Below are positions 23,912 through 37,700 of a stretch of 64,000 nt of DNA, in pieces. The notes under the pieces are model-generated. The model did not search any database, was not told the DNA's origin, and was given only the letters and a program-made list of their open reading frames with translations. This DNA comes from Rallus limicola (taxonomy: Eukaryota; Chordata; Aves; Gruiformes; Rallidae): NCBI GenBank assembly GCA_022605955.1, contig JAKCOZ010000039.1, positions 2,108,001 to 2,172,000 on the forward strand, given 5' to 3'. The position numbers were made by a program, and so were the translations under genes. Position 1 is the first letter of the stretch, and each line of letters starts with the position of its first letter.

Positions 23912-26739
23912 CAGCTTCAAATGAATCATCCCAGTGACACAGAATAAATGTTTTAAAAGGCACCCTTCAAGTGGGTTTTGGCATTTAATATTACCTTTTC
24001 AAGAGAATTAAGACCACAACCATATTAGCAACTCTAACAAGAGAACTCTTGGTAAGCCAAATCTCACTGATTTCCAAGGGAAAGGGGTCTCAGTACAGAG
24101 ACAGCTGAAGGGCTGAGCTCCAAGACAGCTAAAATAGGCTATCAGGAAACTTGGCAGGGAGTGTGGCGGGGGGAGAACTGCTTGACCCCGAGAGGTTTTG
24201 TTCTTTTGATTAACACACACACAAGAGAATGAAGAGGTAGCAGTGGGAGGAAGAAAGACCAGGGCAAAATAAAGATAATTGCTTTGGCTAGGTGCCAGAC
24301 TTCACAAATTACTATTTGCCAGTCCCTACCCAATACTGATAGAAAACCATCACCCATCCTCTCAGAATTACTTTTCCCAGAAATTAGTAATGCAGTCATC
24401 ATTCACCTGCAGGTAAGAGTTAAGTTTACCAAAGAAAAATCTGCTGTCCAAACTGGAATATATACATACACACACAAAATATACACATTACAGAGGGAAG
24501 CAAAAAAAGGCCGGTGGGGATAAAGTTCAAGTCAAAAGTTTCTTACTCCAGGTGACCTTTGCCAGCCCAGTGACAGTAATTCTAGATCAAGGAGCTGGTT
24601 AAGCTCACACTGGACATCTTTAGCATCCTGCAGAAGATGCCACAGCACCAAGCTCAGTAAAAACCCCCTTACAACTTCGGCCACACAGATTTTTAGCATT
24701 CTTTGGCTTTCCTTTTGCAATTAATTTATCTTTAAACTTTTCCAACTGGACTGTGAAGCACAACAAACAAACATTTAAGTGAGGTCAAAATTACTCCTGG
24801 TTTATCTGTAGAAATACTGTGTGATTTGCAGGTTTACCTTTCAGTACTTGAGCAGCTTCAGAAAGCTGAATTTGATTTAATTGGATGTGCACCAACTAGA
24901 AAGGGGCACAAACTAATCCACACAGAACTTGCTGAAGCCTCCCATTTCCCAAACATGCAGAGAAACAGGCTTCAAGCTCTCAGTTTGATACTTTAACTCC
25001 TGTCAACAATGTGTATGTTCAAGGCTGCATTCAGCAACTCTGCCAGGTTGAGAAACATAAAGGGTCTTACCTTTGCAGTGTCTTTAAAGAATCAGTATGA
25101 ATACAGAGCAGATTAGGCAACGTTTCTGTTGTTTGCCTCTCATTTGCTGTCAGCTGTCAGCAATATGAACAGTCAAAAGCCTCTAGAGCAGGCTGGTATT
25201 AGTCAGCTAGACTTGAATTTCCAGTTCTTTTACATTGCTGTCTATTTTCCTTCATTAGTTGGCCTGTCCTGCCCTGGTATCAGATTACATGGAGCCAACA
25301 TTTATAGCACCTTGCAAAACAGTCAAACATATCACATACCTAAGTCTGCCTATACCTGTTGCCCTCGATGTTTAACCCTTGCTACCAACAGGAAACTTTT
25401 ATTCTAGAATGTACTGCCTAAAAAATATTTGCAGCCAAGGAGTCATTTTTCCTTCTTACCTGACAGGTAGAGGACGGTGAGATTTTGTTTTACACACTGG
25501 AGGACACGGGCAGGCAGTGCCAAGAACTGCAGCTCTGAGATGCTCGGAAGAACAAACCTGGAGACCCAGCAGCAGAATGAGAACCCCAGCCTGGAAGCAC
25601 TTGCTGCTCATTTTAGAAGGTCTCAGAAATCCCAAACAGCTCCTTTTGGGTTCAAGCTCATCTAATTACAGTAATTTCTGGCCTCCCTTCAGACCCTGCT
25701 GCTGGAGCGGGAGGCAGGCAGGCGCACTGTCAGCACATGACAGGCAGCGCAGGAGCTGACAGCACTCCCAGCCTGTGGCTCTCCCAGCACAGCTGGCTTC
25801 CCTCTGCCCAGCCAGGATGTGGTGCTGCCTTGAGCTTGGCTCTGCAACCCTGGCTTTCTGGAGAGCGTGCTGCTAATCCTATTTCCACACTCTAAAGTCT
25901 GCAGTCTAGACAGCAGCGAGTTAAACCATACAATGGCTGCAGCGATTTCTCTCTCTGGTGCCACAACTTCTTCCTGCAAGACACACAGCCGCCCCTGTGA
26001 AGGCAGCTGTGACAGCGACCTTTCAGAGGGCTAGATAAGGTATTACACATTCTCTTGTATACAGGTACCTTAGCTTTCCTACACATGCATCGTACATCTT
26101 GGAATTAAACAAAGAAATATGTATATTCATAAAACTCACCTACAGTTGTTCAGCCGGCCCCCTCCTTGGGACAAGCGGCCCATACTGCTAAAGCTAAGAA
26201 CAGGAGGTAACTCTCACACCATTACATTCAGAGGAGTGAACTAGTTCAGTGTGGATGAAACACACCAGAATAGTTTTTAATTGCGTGCTGCTTTAACCTA
26301 TATCTTTACATTTAAGTCAGCACTGTGGTTAGCAATGGCACGTGGATAAAATATAAACATCAGATTTTCAGTCTTATTATGTTTATCAGTTAAAAGACAT
26401 TCTTACGACTGTGCCTCAAGCTTTTTAATCTGTTTGTTGCAAAGATCCTTATTGAACTTTACTCCAAAATGTAAGAAATTAAGTACTCAGTGATGCATTT
26501 CCAAAGGTTATACCACAGGGATTCATCAGTGAGGCTTTTTGCACCAAGAGATGACCCGTTGTCTCCAGCCTGTAATCAGACGCAGCACGGCATCCATATG
26601 ATGGTCCAACGTACACCTTCCTTATACAGCCTCAAAGATCCATATTGTCACCTGTTCAGCCATGCCCATCGAGATTAATTCTTCTTGTAAGTTCTTTCTG
26701 AAATAGTTTGGTGAGTGAAATAAGACAAATAATACTGTG

Positions 26740-26756
26740 GTTGGTTGGTTGGTTTG
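26740..26756. repeat. (GGTT)4 repeat
   Basis: About four GGTT units occur in a row within intron 1. It is a minor simple repeat. Confidence 0.8.
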
Positions 26757-28372
26757 TTTAAGGCCTTAAAAAGTCCAATGCTACTACTAAAACAGAGAGG
26801 GAGTTATTTATGAGGTTGGGACAGGAGGGACACGTCTCCATCAGCAAAATTCTCGGAAAAATTGAGACAAATCTCCTACTTTGTCAAAATCACAAAGCTG
26901 ATGTTTGCACTCTGCTTTCACACAGATTCCAAAAAACCTCAAAAAGCAACAAAAGCGTCCAACTCAAGAGTAAGTGACAGCACCACCTCATGTTTTTATA
27001 AGCAGAAATACTTGATTCAAAAACGTCTGTACAAACAGGAATGAAAGGTAATGTAAGAAGAGGCATAAAGTACCAAACCATACCTACAGGTGGGCAGATT
27101 GGTAAGGAAAGGTTGGAGACAGAGATGTCAGTTAGACTTCATGGACACCCTTCCACTAAATTCCAGGACTGATGAATCTGGGTGGGGTTTGGTTTTTTTT
27201 TTTTTCTGTTTTTCTTTTCTAATGCAACTGTCTCATTGTTTTTTTGCATGAATGCATTCAGATTTATTTATAGTGTAATCAGGTTCTTCACTGGAGCTCA
27301 GACAGTGTTCATGTAAGAAGAATTCATATAGGCCATGACAGAAATCTCTTAAAACAGGGCATGAAAAAACCACTCCAGAGCTTCAAGACAGTCTCTGAAA
27401 TCAAGGGATGGGGTTTGTAACTTCTTTTTAACATAAACGTTTCCACCTGCTTTTTAGTGTATCATATTTTACAGAGCACTGTAGCTGCAACTTGTGTCAT
27501 CTACAGGTCTAACAAAAAAGTATTTAAATTTGTTGAAAATTGTAAAATGAGGGCAGAAGGGCTAAGGCTTATTTGGGGGAGAAGGCTGTAACAGCACGGT
27601 TTCCCTCAGCACAACAAGTCACAGCTCTGAGCTCATACACACTTTGTGCTTGGGTAATTCCTACTGGTGTTCCTGGTCACAGCTCACCATGGAGGAAGGC
27701 AAGAAGCAACAAAACACTCCAGATAAGCTCAAGTAAACACGGTTACTGAGGTCTGCTGCAGCATGTAGGAAAAGCAGTAGTCACTGGCTAATCAGTTTGC
27801 TCTGAACAGAAGGAACGCTCTCAAAACATGAGTTTAAAATTGAATGTAAGATTGGAAACAACTTTAGGAGAACACCAACACAAAGAGACAACACCCCACT
27901 GAACCCCAGGCTCTCCCTCACTGTAAGGTTTGGTACACAAATCACCTTGTTGCTAGACAGCCAAGTACTTCTGGGTGTGGAGCACACAAGCACAAAGAGC
28001 TCTATGTGCAGGTTATCCCAATAGCCTCATCTAATGTAGATACACTGAATGTACCACTGTTGTACCCAGAAACAGGAACAGAAATTGTCTTGTCTCTAAA
28101 CCTTACCATGACAAATTCTTCATCCCAGCAGAGAGACTGTAGGTTTGGGATTTTCATCTTTGTCATTATCTTTACTTCTTTCCTCTATTAGCATCTTTAG
28201 CATTAACTCACTTGATGTATTTTAAGAATATTGTTTTGTGAGACAAATGCTTTTTTGTTTCCCTCTTTGATAAGTCTCCCTCATTTCAGCCACATTTTCA
28301 AAAGGTCATCAACTACGTCCCAAGTTTCGGATGCTTGTGAAGTCAGACACAAACCCAATGGTTGTGCTGTTT

Positions 28373-28688
28373 TCATGGAATCACAGAACAGCTTGGCTCA
28401 AAAATAGACCTGTAAATATCACCTTGTTCCCACCTCCTGCCATGGGCAGGGACACCCTCTAAAATATCAGGTTGCCCAGAGCCCCATCCAACCTGGCCTT
28501 GAACACTCCCAGGGAGGGGAGAGACACAGCTCCTCTGGGCAACCTGTGCCAGCGTCAACCCACACTCATCATGAAACATTGTCTTCCTTATGCCCAATCT
28601 AAATCTACCCTCTTTTCGTTTAAAACCACTGTCCTTTGTCCTGTCATTACAGGCACCGTTAAAAAGGTTTTTCTGAGTTTGCTAAGAC
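28373..28688 (-). mobile_element. CR1 LINE fragment, minus orientation (copy 1 of a pair)
   Basis: It begins at its 3' end with 'tcatggaatcacagaac' and continues through 'tgccatgggcagggacacc', 'ccatccaacctggccttgaa', 'ctctgggcaacctgtgcca' and 'tctaccctcttttcgttt'. All are CR1 landmarks in reverse complement, in the usual order. The element is 5'-truncated and directly abuts a second CR1 in the same orientation. Confidence 0.95.
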
Positions 28689-29051
28689 AACCATAGAACA
28701 CTTGGGGTTGGAAGGGCCTCTTAAAGGTCATCTAGACCAACCCCCATGCCAAAAGCAGGTATATCTGCAACTGTATCAGGTCGGTCATAGCCCCACCCAA
28801 ACAGACATCCAACGTTTCCAGGGATGGGGCATCTACCACCTCTCCAGGCAACCTGTGCCAGTGTCTCACCTTATAATTTTTTTCCCTTATGTCCAATCTA
28901 GTTCTACCCTCTTTCAGTTTAAAACCATTACCCCTTGCCCCTATTGCAATAGGCCCTGCTAAAAAAATCAGTCCCCATCTTTCGTATAAGCCCCTTTGGG
29001 TACTGGAAGGCTGCAAGGAGGTGTCCCCAGAACACTTATCTCCAGGCTCAA
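28689..29051 (-). mobile_element. CR1 LINE fragment, minus orientation (copy 2 of a pair)
   Basis: It starts 'aaccatagaacacttggggt' and contains 'ggtcatctagaccaaccccc', 'caacgtttccagggatgggg', 'ttatgtccaatctagttcta' and 'tttcagtttaaaaccattac'. The details differ from copy 1 (for example the 'gcaactgtatcaggtcggtc' block), so it is a different subfamily rather than a duplication. It extends slightly further 5' than copy 1. Confidence 0.95.
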
Positions 29052-30727
29052 CAAATGTCTGTAAGGAAAAAAAACCTCAGGTAAAGAACCAAAGAGATAA
29101 CAGTCCATCTAAAATCCTGCCTTTAAAACCTCCACAAGGCCAGAGACCACTGTGTAAGTGTACACATTGAAGGAGGAGAGTCACGCACTGCCACTTCTTG
29201 TGCACTCCAAAATGCAATGTATTTCCTCAGATTATTCTGAAAATCTGTGTTTAATGATACTTAGTGCAACTGCAAGAATAAATACGTTAACTGGCAGCTA
29301 TGTAGGATAAGATGGAAACTAATATTCCCATGCCATTTGTACATTTTTCTTCTTACAGATCAGCGTAGCTTAAATTTTAAATGTGATGGGATTAAGAAGG
29401 GAGACTATTTGTCTGGGGAATTTCCAACTAGTCAACTTAGCTATTAAGAGAATATAAATTATCTCTTGACTTGTTGCTAGACTAACAATTCCCACCATGA
29501 GGTTTCAAACATTCATGAAACATGAGTTGAAGACCAATAAGATTAATATTAAAAAGCAAAAAGATTTCTCTTAAGAGTGATGTGGAAAAGGAGTGGGGTC
29601 TGCAAAGGTCCCCCTGGGGAAGGCAGCGTCTGGACTGGCCGGTAATTCTCATTTCGTAATGTCTGGGGAAAGGTTCACACTGAAGCCAAAGTCACTTGGG
29701 TAGGAGCACACACCTGCTCCAGGACACACAGGAATTCACTGCTAACCAACTAGACACAGAATTTATGTGTTACATGAAAAGACCTACAAAATCAGAGTGT
29801 GCTGGAAAGTTTCAGAGCCCTTACAAAGCAGGTGTAGGGAACTTCAGGCCTCACCTCTTCCTCGTTTCAAGTTCCTGTGTCTTTTGCGGAACTAAACCGG
29901 GCATCAGAGGTGTCTGCGCAGGCACTGCTGTGTGCCCCTGTGCTACCCAGCCACAGCCCCTATATGCAGGGCTGTACCAGCCAGCCTGACTCCCAGCTGT
30001 GGGAGGAAGCAAGGCAGCAGGGCTGGGAGGAACCAAACTGCCTGGGAAAAAAACCACAGAACTGCCTGGTCACTTCGGGCTGCATTGTGTACCCCGCCTG
30101 GTCTCATCCTGCGACAGAAAGCACCAGAACACTGCCACAAGCACCGGCTTACGAACCTAAAAACCTCTTTCCACCTTCCCTCAGCTCCACAGAACAAGAC
30201 AGACAGATATTTATGGCACTCTGGCTCATAAAGTTTCACCAGCTGAGGAGGTGACCAATCCTTGGTGGGCTTCAAAGGCAAAGGTACCACCAGTTCCTAC
30301 ACAGGCACCATGTGCCCATGCGTACGCATGCACTTGCCCGCCCTCTCAGGTGCTGTCAGGAGGACAGGGCCGTTGCACAAGCCCACCTGTGCTTTCCAAA
30401 AGAGAAACCCTAAGAGTGTCAGTCATACACAGAAGAAGGGTTGAGCAGACGTGCACCCAACACAGCTGCTACTGTCAGGAAACAATTTTCTCACATGAGA
30501 GCTTTTCCCTCTTTGACACAGAAAAGTAGGATTCTTCCTGACAAGTCCCCTAACTTCAGACTGTCCCTATGAAACTCAAACACCTCTGTTAACAAAGGAC
30601 TGTAGTTGCTCTAAGTTTTCCCTATAATTAACGGGAGAAAAGGCAGGCTGCATCTCCTAGACTCAAGGTCCTTCACTGAGTCCCTTCTCTGACTTGCCTA
30701 AATTATCAGGAGTTGGTCCAGGTCTCA

Positions 30728-31150
30728 ATTCATAGAATCACAGAATGGTTTGGGTTGGAAGGAACCTTTAAAGATCATCTGGTCCAACCCCTTGAACATC
30801 TTTCACTAGGCCAGGTTGCTCAAAGCATCATCCAGCCTTGAACAATTCCAGGGAGGGGGCATCAGCAGCTTCTCTGGGCAACCTGTGCCACAGCCTCACC
30901 ATCCTCATGATAAAAAAAAAAAAAATCTTCCTTATGTTCACTCTAATTCCACCCACTTTCAGTTCAAAACTGCAGTCCCTCTTCCTGTTGCTATAGGCCT
31001 TTGTAAAAAGTCTCTCTCCATCTTTATTATAAGCCCCCTTTATATATTTAAAGGCAGATCTAAGGTCTCTCCAAAGCCTTCTCTTCTCCAGGCTGAACAA
31101 GCCCAACTCTCTCAGCCTGTCTTCAGAGGTGATCCAGCCCTCTGATCATT
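30728..31150 (-). mobile_element. CR1 LINE fragment, minus orientation
   Basis: It opens with the canonical 3' end, 'tcatagaatcacagaatggt' and 'ttgggttggaaggaaccttt'. It then passes through the 'ctgggcaacctgtgccaca' block, an A13 run at about 30,910, and 'ccttctcttctccaggctga', ending in 'gatccagccctctgatcatt'. The minus-strand open frame containing 'MGLFSLEKRRLWRDL' is the C-terminal ORF2 remnant. It is truncated and non-functional. Confidence 0.96.
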
Positions 31151-31636
31151 TCCATTTACACTTCTGAGAAAAAGAAGCATATGTTGTGGCTGAAGCTAGC
31201 CCTCTGGCCTTTCTTACAGCACAACAGTCTCAGCACAGAAGAAGGTCCTCAGCAGACACCAGCTTTCTTATGAAAACTTGCAAATTATCATAGAAACTAG
31301 AGACATTTTAATCTATCACTTCTACCCTTTCCTCTCCCAGCATGACATTCAACCTGCACAGTCAAGAGAAGGAAAAGACAACACAAAACAAAAACAGCAA
31401 AAAAATTCCCAAACCCAAAGGAAAGCTGAGGTTAAAATGGAAGATTAACTAGTACCATAAACACAAGGAGAGGTTGCTTTACATAGCTTCTAATCCATAC
31501 CTTTGTTTATCCTCTAGCCTCCTTTCTTTTCTTCTTTTCTGTTGCCTAACATTTAATCTACTTCCATGAAGCCTCAGTGGTTTGGTACAATCACAGATAC
31601 AATAAATCAGTATCAGAACTGTGGGTGGGTGGGGGA

Positions 31637-31648
31637 AAAAAAAAAAAA
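31637..31648. repeat. A12 run
   Basis: A run of about 12 A follows a GGGTGGGTGGGGG stretch. It is a simple repeat in intron 1. Confidence 0.8.
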
Positions 31649-32633
31649 TACTGTGCCTTTTTTCCAGATGCCATCAACTTAAAACAAGAGTCCTGTGGAG
31701 GTTTTACTGTATGTTCTGCCCAGGTGGCTGTGTCCCTTTTGTACCTTTCCTCTCTCAAACAAGTCAGTACTAAGAAAAATGGTGCTCAAAACTGAAAGGC
31801 AAAAAGGTCAGCAGAAGCATCCTGTCCTTGTCAAAGGCTTCCAGTGCAGCTGTTAGAAATGTGAGATCTGGTGCCTTTCACAGAGGCAAAATGCAGACTT
31901 TTGCCCCTGTGGTGCTGGCTCCTGGCCCTGTAGAAACCCAGGGGATGAAGAGCTGCTCCCTCTGGACAAAGGAACCATTGAAAGCTAGGAGCGGTGTCTG
32001 ACTTCACAAGAGCTTCCGTCAAACACAGAACCATCTCCTCCCCACCTCTCCCACAGGGTGTGATGTGTGGTGCCTCCCACAAAACCCTTCACCCATCTAT
32101 TCTCACTGCCCCTACAACCTTTCTACTCTTGTCCACACCCAGAGGATGTGACCCTCAGGCAGAGAGCCTATATTTTAAAGAGCATGCAGTACATGGAACA
32201 TTTTATCACATGGCAAAGACATCTCTACTCAATGCCAGCTCGTCAATGAATAAACAGTGTAAGGGGAAAAAAGGATATTCTGAGAGTTATGCTGTCACAT
32301 GAGGAAGACAAGATCATCAAATCAGGTAAAAAGGCTGAAATGAATCTGCACAGTTTCAGTTCTAACATCGTTTTGATGTGCAGAGTACTCAGTTCTCTAA
32401 ACTCTGGTGCTGGGGAAGATATTATTAGAGTTCTAGCTTCAGTAAGTGAACTACATTGTAAGTACATGCATATCTTCAGAAACCTTGGAACCTGTGGAAA
32501 GCAATTGCACCTTTTAGAATAGGAGGTTTTATGTGCTTTTTTTGTGCACTTGTAACCAGCTGTTTAACTGAAAGCCAGACCTGCCACAGAAACACACAGA
32601 TCCACAACCGGATTAAAATGGAATTGTTAACAA

Positions 32634-32660
32634 CCACCACCATCATCATCATCATCATCA
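32634..32660. repeat. (CAC/CAT)n trinucleotide repeat
   Basis: Three CAC-type units are followed by about seven CAT units. It gives spurious Thr-Ile runs in one frame and Met-Val runs in another. It is a microsatellite. Confidence 0.92.
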
Positions 32661-34726
32661 GTCCCAAGGTAATGGGATCTTACAGTAAAAATTCACCAGG
32701 TCAAGTAATGTGGCAGTTACCTGCCCAGAAAGATATTAATGAAATCAAATGACTTCAAGCCCAACCTGTCCACTTCTCACACACATTTAAAAACTCCTCC
32801 ACCGGCAGCAGTGGGAAAAGAAACACCAGACCTCAGCTCTGTGATAGGGTAACTCCCATGGTTACTCTTCCACAGTTCATACTTCAAGAGTTCAGTACTG
32901 CTTTTTGGTGAACTGATTACATTCTGATCTTTACTCTCAGGTATCTAAACAAGGGTCTTGGACGAATGGACAACAAAGCCAAAAGCACAGAGGCAGGGGT
33001 AAGCTCTTGAGAAGACAGTTTGTTACACAATGGCTGCCCAGGGCAGACAGCAGAGTCATCATCTCTCAGTGCATCTGCTCCTCTGCTCGTGGTTTAACTG
33101 ACAGGAAGCACAAAGATACCAGGACCCAGCAACAAGTGTTTCCTGCCTGCACAGCCACGTCTCACCCCACTGCGTGCTTGTCACCGAGCACGCCTGTCCT
33201 CCTGCATAGGCCACAGCCTCCCATGAAGGAGAGAAACTTTGTGACACCTTCTAAAATAAAATAACAAATGAACAACCAAAAAAGCCCATGCACAGTAAGT
33301 CAGACAGATGGATGGATGAAACATGGCCAGAGGGTCACCAAAAGAGGGTATAAAATGGTGGCATGTTTTCATCCAGCATGGAACGGGACAAGATGCAACC
33401 CGGCCCTGGAGGTTTTAGAGTCTGACCCTCCTCAAGCAGGCTTGTACATCACAAAGAAACCAAGTTACTTGACTTAACAGATGAACTGACAAACAAGTAG
33501 AAATCTTCAGAAATCAACCACAATCGGTGGCAGAAACCACACTGACAAATACACTACCAGCACATTTACTTACCTGGACCACCCTGTCCTAGAAAACAGG
33601 GCAGGTTAGATCATGTACGGGGGCTTTTCTGACACTAATACTTGAAGTAACACCTGTTAGTTTGCCACAAAAATTGCAATGCTGAAGAACCATTTAGTGC
33701 CAACAAGATGAGTGCAAGAATTAATACAGCTTAAGCAAGCGAAGACTCAACCACTAAACAAAGCACAATTTCAGTGAAAAGCAGGAACTCCAGCACAGCT
33801 GTAATTTTTATGGTATCTAGATGTAAAACAATATGCTATATACTCAGTCCCTCTCTAATTAGTCTTCTGCTTGGTCTTAGGTTACCCCGTAATATCATGT
33901 GTCAGAAAGCACCTTCTCCTCAGCCAGCTTAAAAACTATACTTACAGGTAGGATAAGGAATTATTAAGATGGCCTTGTATCCTTCCTCCACCAGTGGAGA
34001 ACTAGCAGTTTAAAACTGAGGAAAACTAGTTCTGGGCTGTATCTTCAAGGTTGTCAACTAAAGCAGCAGAAGACGCATAATTCATGTCATTAAGTCAGGA
34101 AATGCATCTGGTGTCTACAACTGGTACATATCTAGTATATTTAACACTATCATCTATTGGTATTGTATTAGGAGCATTTTTGTGTAAACATAAAAGCAGT
34201 TAAAAAGTCTTCACTGGATTTCATGGAGTTTCTGACACCCTTTATAGACCAAGATCCTCTTCATCCCCATTCCAGCTGGGAATAAAAACACCTTCACATG
34301 GTGACTGGCACTGTTAGTAGAGCAGCCATCTCAAAGTCAGTGGTCTGCAATTTCCTGAAAGCAACCCAACTCCAAATTCTCCTCCTTTCTAACTTGAGAC
34401 CTATTCTGTAATTAGGTTCCTCCAACAGAGAACACTTTTCACCAGCTTTCATATGCTCTCATCTGTGTTCTGAGGCTATCTGGGTTACACCAGAGAACCA
34501 CAACTGTCCAGCACTTCAAGAGACAGGACTATGGTCCCTACATGTCATTGGGCATTTGGCCCCTCCATGCCTTAGAAGTCGCAACATAAGCCCTCAACCA
34601 GGACCCATCAGACACTAACAGAAAGCCAGTGGAAGAACTTGTGGCAGAATCTCACTTCTGAAGCCTACTTAAGACACAAGTCCCATCCCTGACAAATACT
34701 CAAGTAACCCCAAGCCACCAACAAAT

Positions 34727-34745
34727 AAAAAAAAAAAAAAAAAAA
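34727..34745. repeat. A19 run
   Basis: A run of about 19 A lies in intron 1. There is no recognisable retroposed sequence just upstream. Confidence 0.9.
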
Positions 34746-37700
34746 GATTAAAAAGTAATGGGTAATGGTTGCTCAAAAGCCTTTCTGAACAAAATGCCTT
34801 GCAGCATGATCTGAACCTTACTAAATTCTGCTGGGTTGGCAAAAGGACTTACAAGAGAACTGAAAGAAAAAAAAAGAAAGTATTTTCCATCTCAGATTCC
34901 AACAATACTATGTAGCCAACAGCATTTTGTAGATTTGCTTCTTAGTTTGTAAGTCACGTTGGTCATATCTTGCAACATATACTGGCAGGATTCAATGTTT
35001 TACTAAGAAAACCAGGGTGGCAGATGCTGACACTGATCCAGAAATGGTTTACTCTCAAGCTGGCTATTGTTTTTAACCCTGAAAGTTCATCTGCGTCCCA
35101 CTAATGAACTACAGATTTTATTATAGCAAATATTTCAAAATTCTCATCTATTTATTTTCATGGTGTATTGTTACTGTACTAGCTCTAAGGATCACACCAG
35201 AAGGTTGTATTTACAAGCATAATCACCTCTAGTATATTGATTATACACTAATATAGTAGCAAAGACATTAATGTAACACAAGCATAGTGCTGGAATATGT
35301 GGGGGCGTTCTTTTATAAATTATTTTGGGGCACCTTAAGACTGCCTAAGTTTCCAAGCTCTGTGAATTTTAAACAAAAATGGAAAGGTAAATGTTTATAA
35401 TAATATCTATGATTATAAAAGCAAAACAAAACTCAGGATGTCTCAATTCTTACAAAATTGAAAATTTTCTTCCTGAAAGCTGCTGCTGTATGGCACCAGC
35501 AAAGCACCTGCATGTTCCAACAGTCAGCCCCTTGAGTTTCTTCCCCAGAGTGGGTTACAGCTAACGTGAGGAGTGGTCTCCACAAAACTGCTTTTCCTGC
35601 AGAACAGCTATGAGTCAACTCATCTCACATCTCTTGCAACTAGTAGTCTAACTGCCTTGCTACCAGTGCGTGTTTTCGGGGAGGTGGGAGGGATCACACT
35701 TCACCAAAGCACCATATAGAGAGAAGAGCAAAAGTGAAACTTGGCTGAGCCACACTCAGCGACCAGGCTCCCCGAGCAGCAACCAAACTGCCTCCACGGA
35801 TTTCTTTTTGTTAAAAGTACAGCTTTAACAGAGTGGAACGTGATTTTTAATCCCACAGTGTCCCTTTAATAAACACCCCAAAGAAGACATTTTCCAGATA
35901 ACCAAGGAATTTTTTACAGTGTTGACTTACCAAGCAGAGCACAATAACCAGCTATTCTGTTTGCACTATGAGGCAGTACAGTGCAATGAGTTAATAATTT
36001 ATCACGGCATTGCTCTTGGCAACTGACCATGATCAACTTTTAAAATTCTTCCTCATTCTTACATTTTCAGCCCCAGCAAGAATATGGCACCCTCAGAGCA
36101 TGAGCTCTATCTGAACATTTCCTAGCAAAGGGAAGAGGTTTAATCTTCCCAAACACCTGCTTTTCTCCTGTATTGTTTCAGGCTCAGAACAAAGGTCGTA
36201 ATTTCATTTCAATAACCTTATGTAGCAGACGGGAATAACTCGAGTACTGTTAACAAAAGAAGAAGTTAACAGCATTCTTTCAGAAAGCCACTGCAGTGCA
36301 GTTTTCATCCCTGTGCTTCCTTCCCCCTCTTCTCCCATAAGGAAAAAAAAAAAAGAACAGAAAAGCCCAAGCTTCTCCCTCAGCCAAAATCTGTTGTTTG
36401 CACGTTCCTCAACCAACAAACACTTTTTCCTCCCATTTTACAAAATCAAGACCTACGACTCTACATAATTTTTGACAAAATCTAATTAGTTAACAAACTC
36501 TTCTTCCGACCAGAAGGATCTAGCTGTGGTGTTCAGACACTCCGTTGGAACAGAATTTTTCAAGAAAGTTTAGATGTGACCCATAGAAGGGTTAACTGTC
36601 CTAAATGTCACTTTGTTGAAGCTTTGGCCACAGACAAACATCTTCTTCCAAGGAGCTACTTCATCCTCCCCCTTATTCCTCAACCCCAGCTCTTACAAAC
36701 TCCCCAGCTCCACCACTCTGAAAAGAATCCCTAACCTGGTTCAGTCAACCAGCCCAGCAGCTTCACATGGGGTGGACACCTGACTTGCCCACTCGGCTCA
36801 TCTTGGCTGAAACGGATAAGGGGTTGCTTGCACAGTTTGGACTGCAGATGGGAGGGGAGGGCAATAAAACACCAGGGAAAAAAAACTAAGCTGTCAGTGA
36901 GGTAAAATAAGGGTGGCACCCCTCAAGTAGCAGTGAGGCAGGTGGATGAGTGGTCCTGCCATGGAAACATCTAGAAACAATCACGTCCATCTCCATCTGT
37001 GTCACTAAGAGCACATTTTAAATTAAACTGGACTGGTGCAAGTTTGTACGCTCACAAAAACATACGCCTACAGTTTAAAATCACAATTGTAGCTCAACTA
37101 GTGCAACTCACTGTTGAGTCAAGATCATAAAGGCCAGCAAAGGGCCTGGGCAGACGCTACGTGAGCCATTTAAGGATTTACAACCCATCAACTTCAGGAC
37201 AGTTCATTATGTGAGTAAAACTTGCTCAGTCCAAACCTCCCTTCTGTGCTTCAGGGCATATCCACCTAAACCCTTGCCATGTGGGTTTAACGGGATGCGT
37301 GGCCAAGTGACAGGGGTGGCTACGCACGCAGCCTTCACTTAGGAGTACACCGAGCAGCTAGGCTAAGGCTGAAGCACCTTCAGCACGCGCGTAAGCTTGG
37401 CAAGCACCACGGAGGCACTAGCACGGTTCTTGCATCTAGTTAGTACATATCACACTTGCTCATGACAGGAGGCTTAACAGGAGGTTCTCCCAAGGCAGCC
37501 TGTCTCAGGAAGCGAGCTGCTTTCTTCACACAGTCTTCTTTTTCCATCTAGAGATCCTCACGCAGGGCAGGAACAATGAACCCGCAGAACTTCCCACTGA
37601 TGATTTCCCCCTGCCCCCGAACATGCTACATCTGTGCAGCATGTATGGACCAGTGGCTCCAGTCTCTTAGGGCAGCATCTGTTTTACCCAGCTAGTAACT

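Noticed and set aside
34335..34380. Possible end of a hAT (Charlie-like) DNA transposon ('cagtggtctgcaatttcctg')
   Set aside because: Only one short end-like word is present, with no matching inverted end or 8-bp target duplication nearby. A similar word near 7,540 is also alone.
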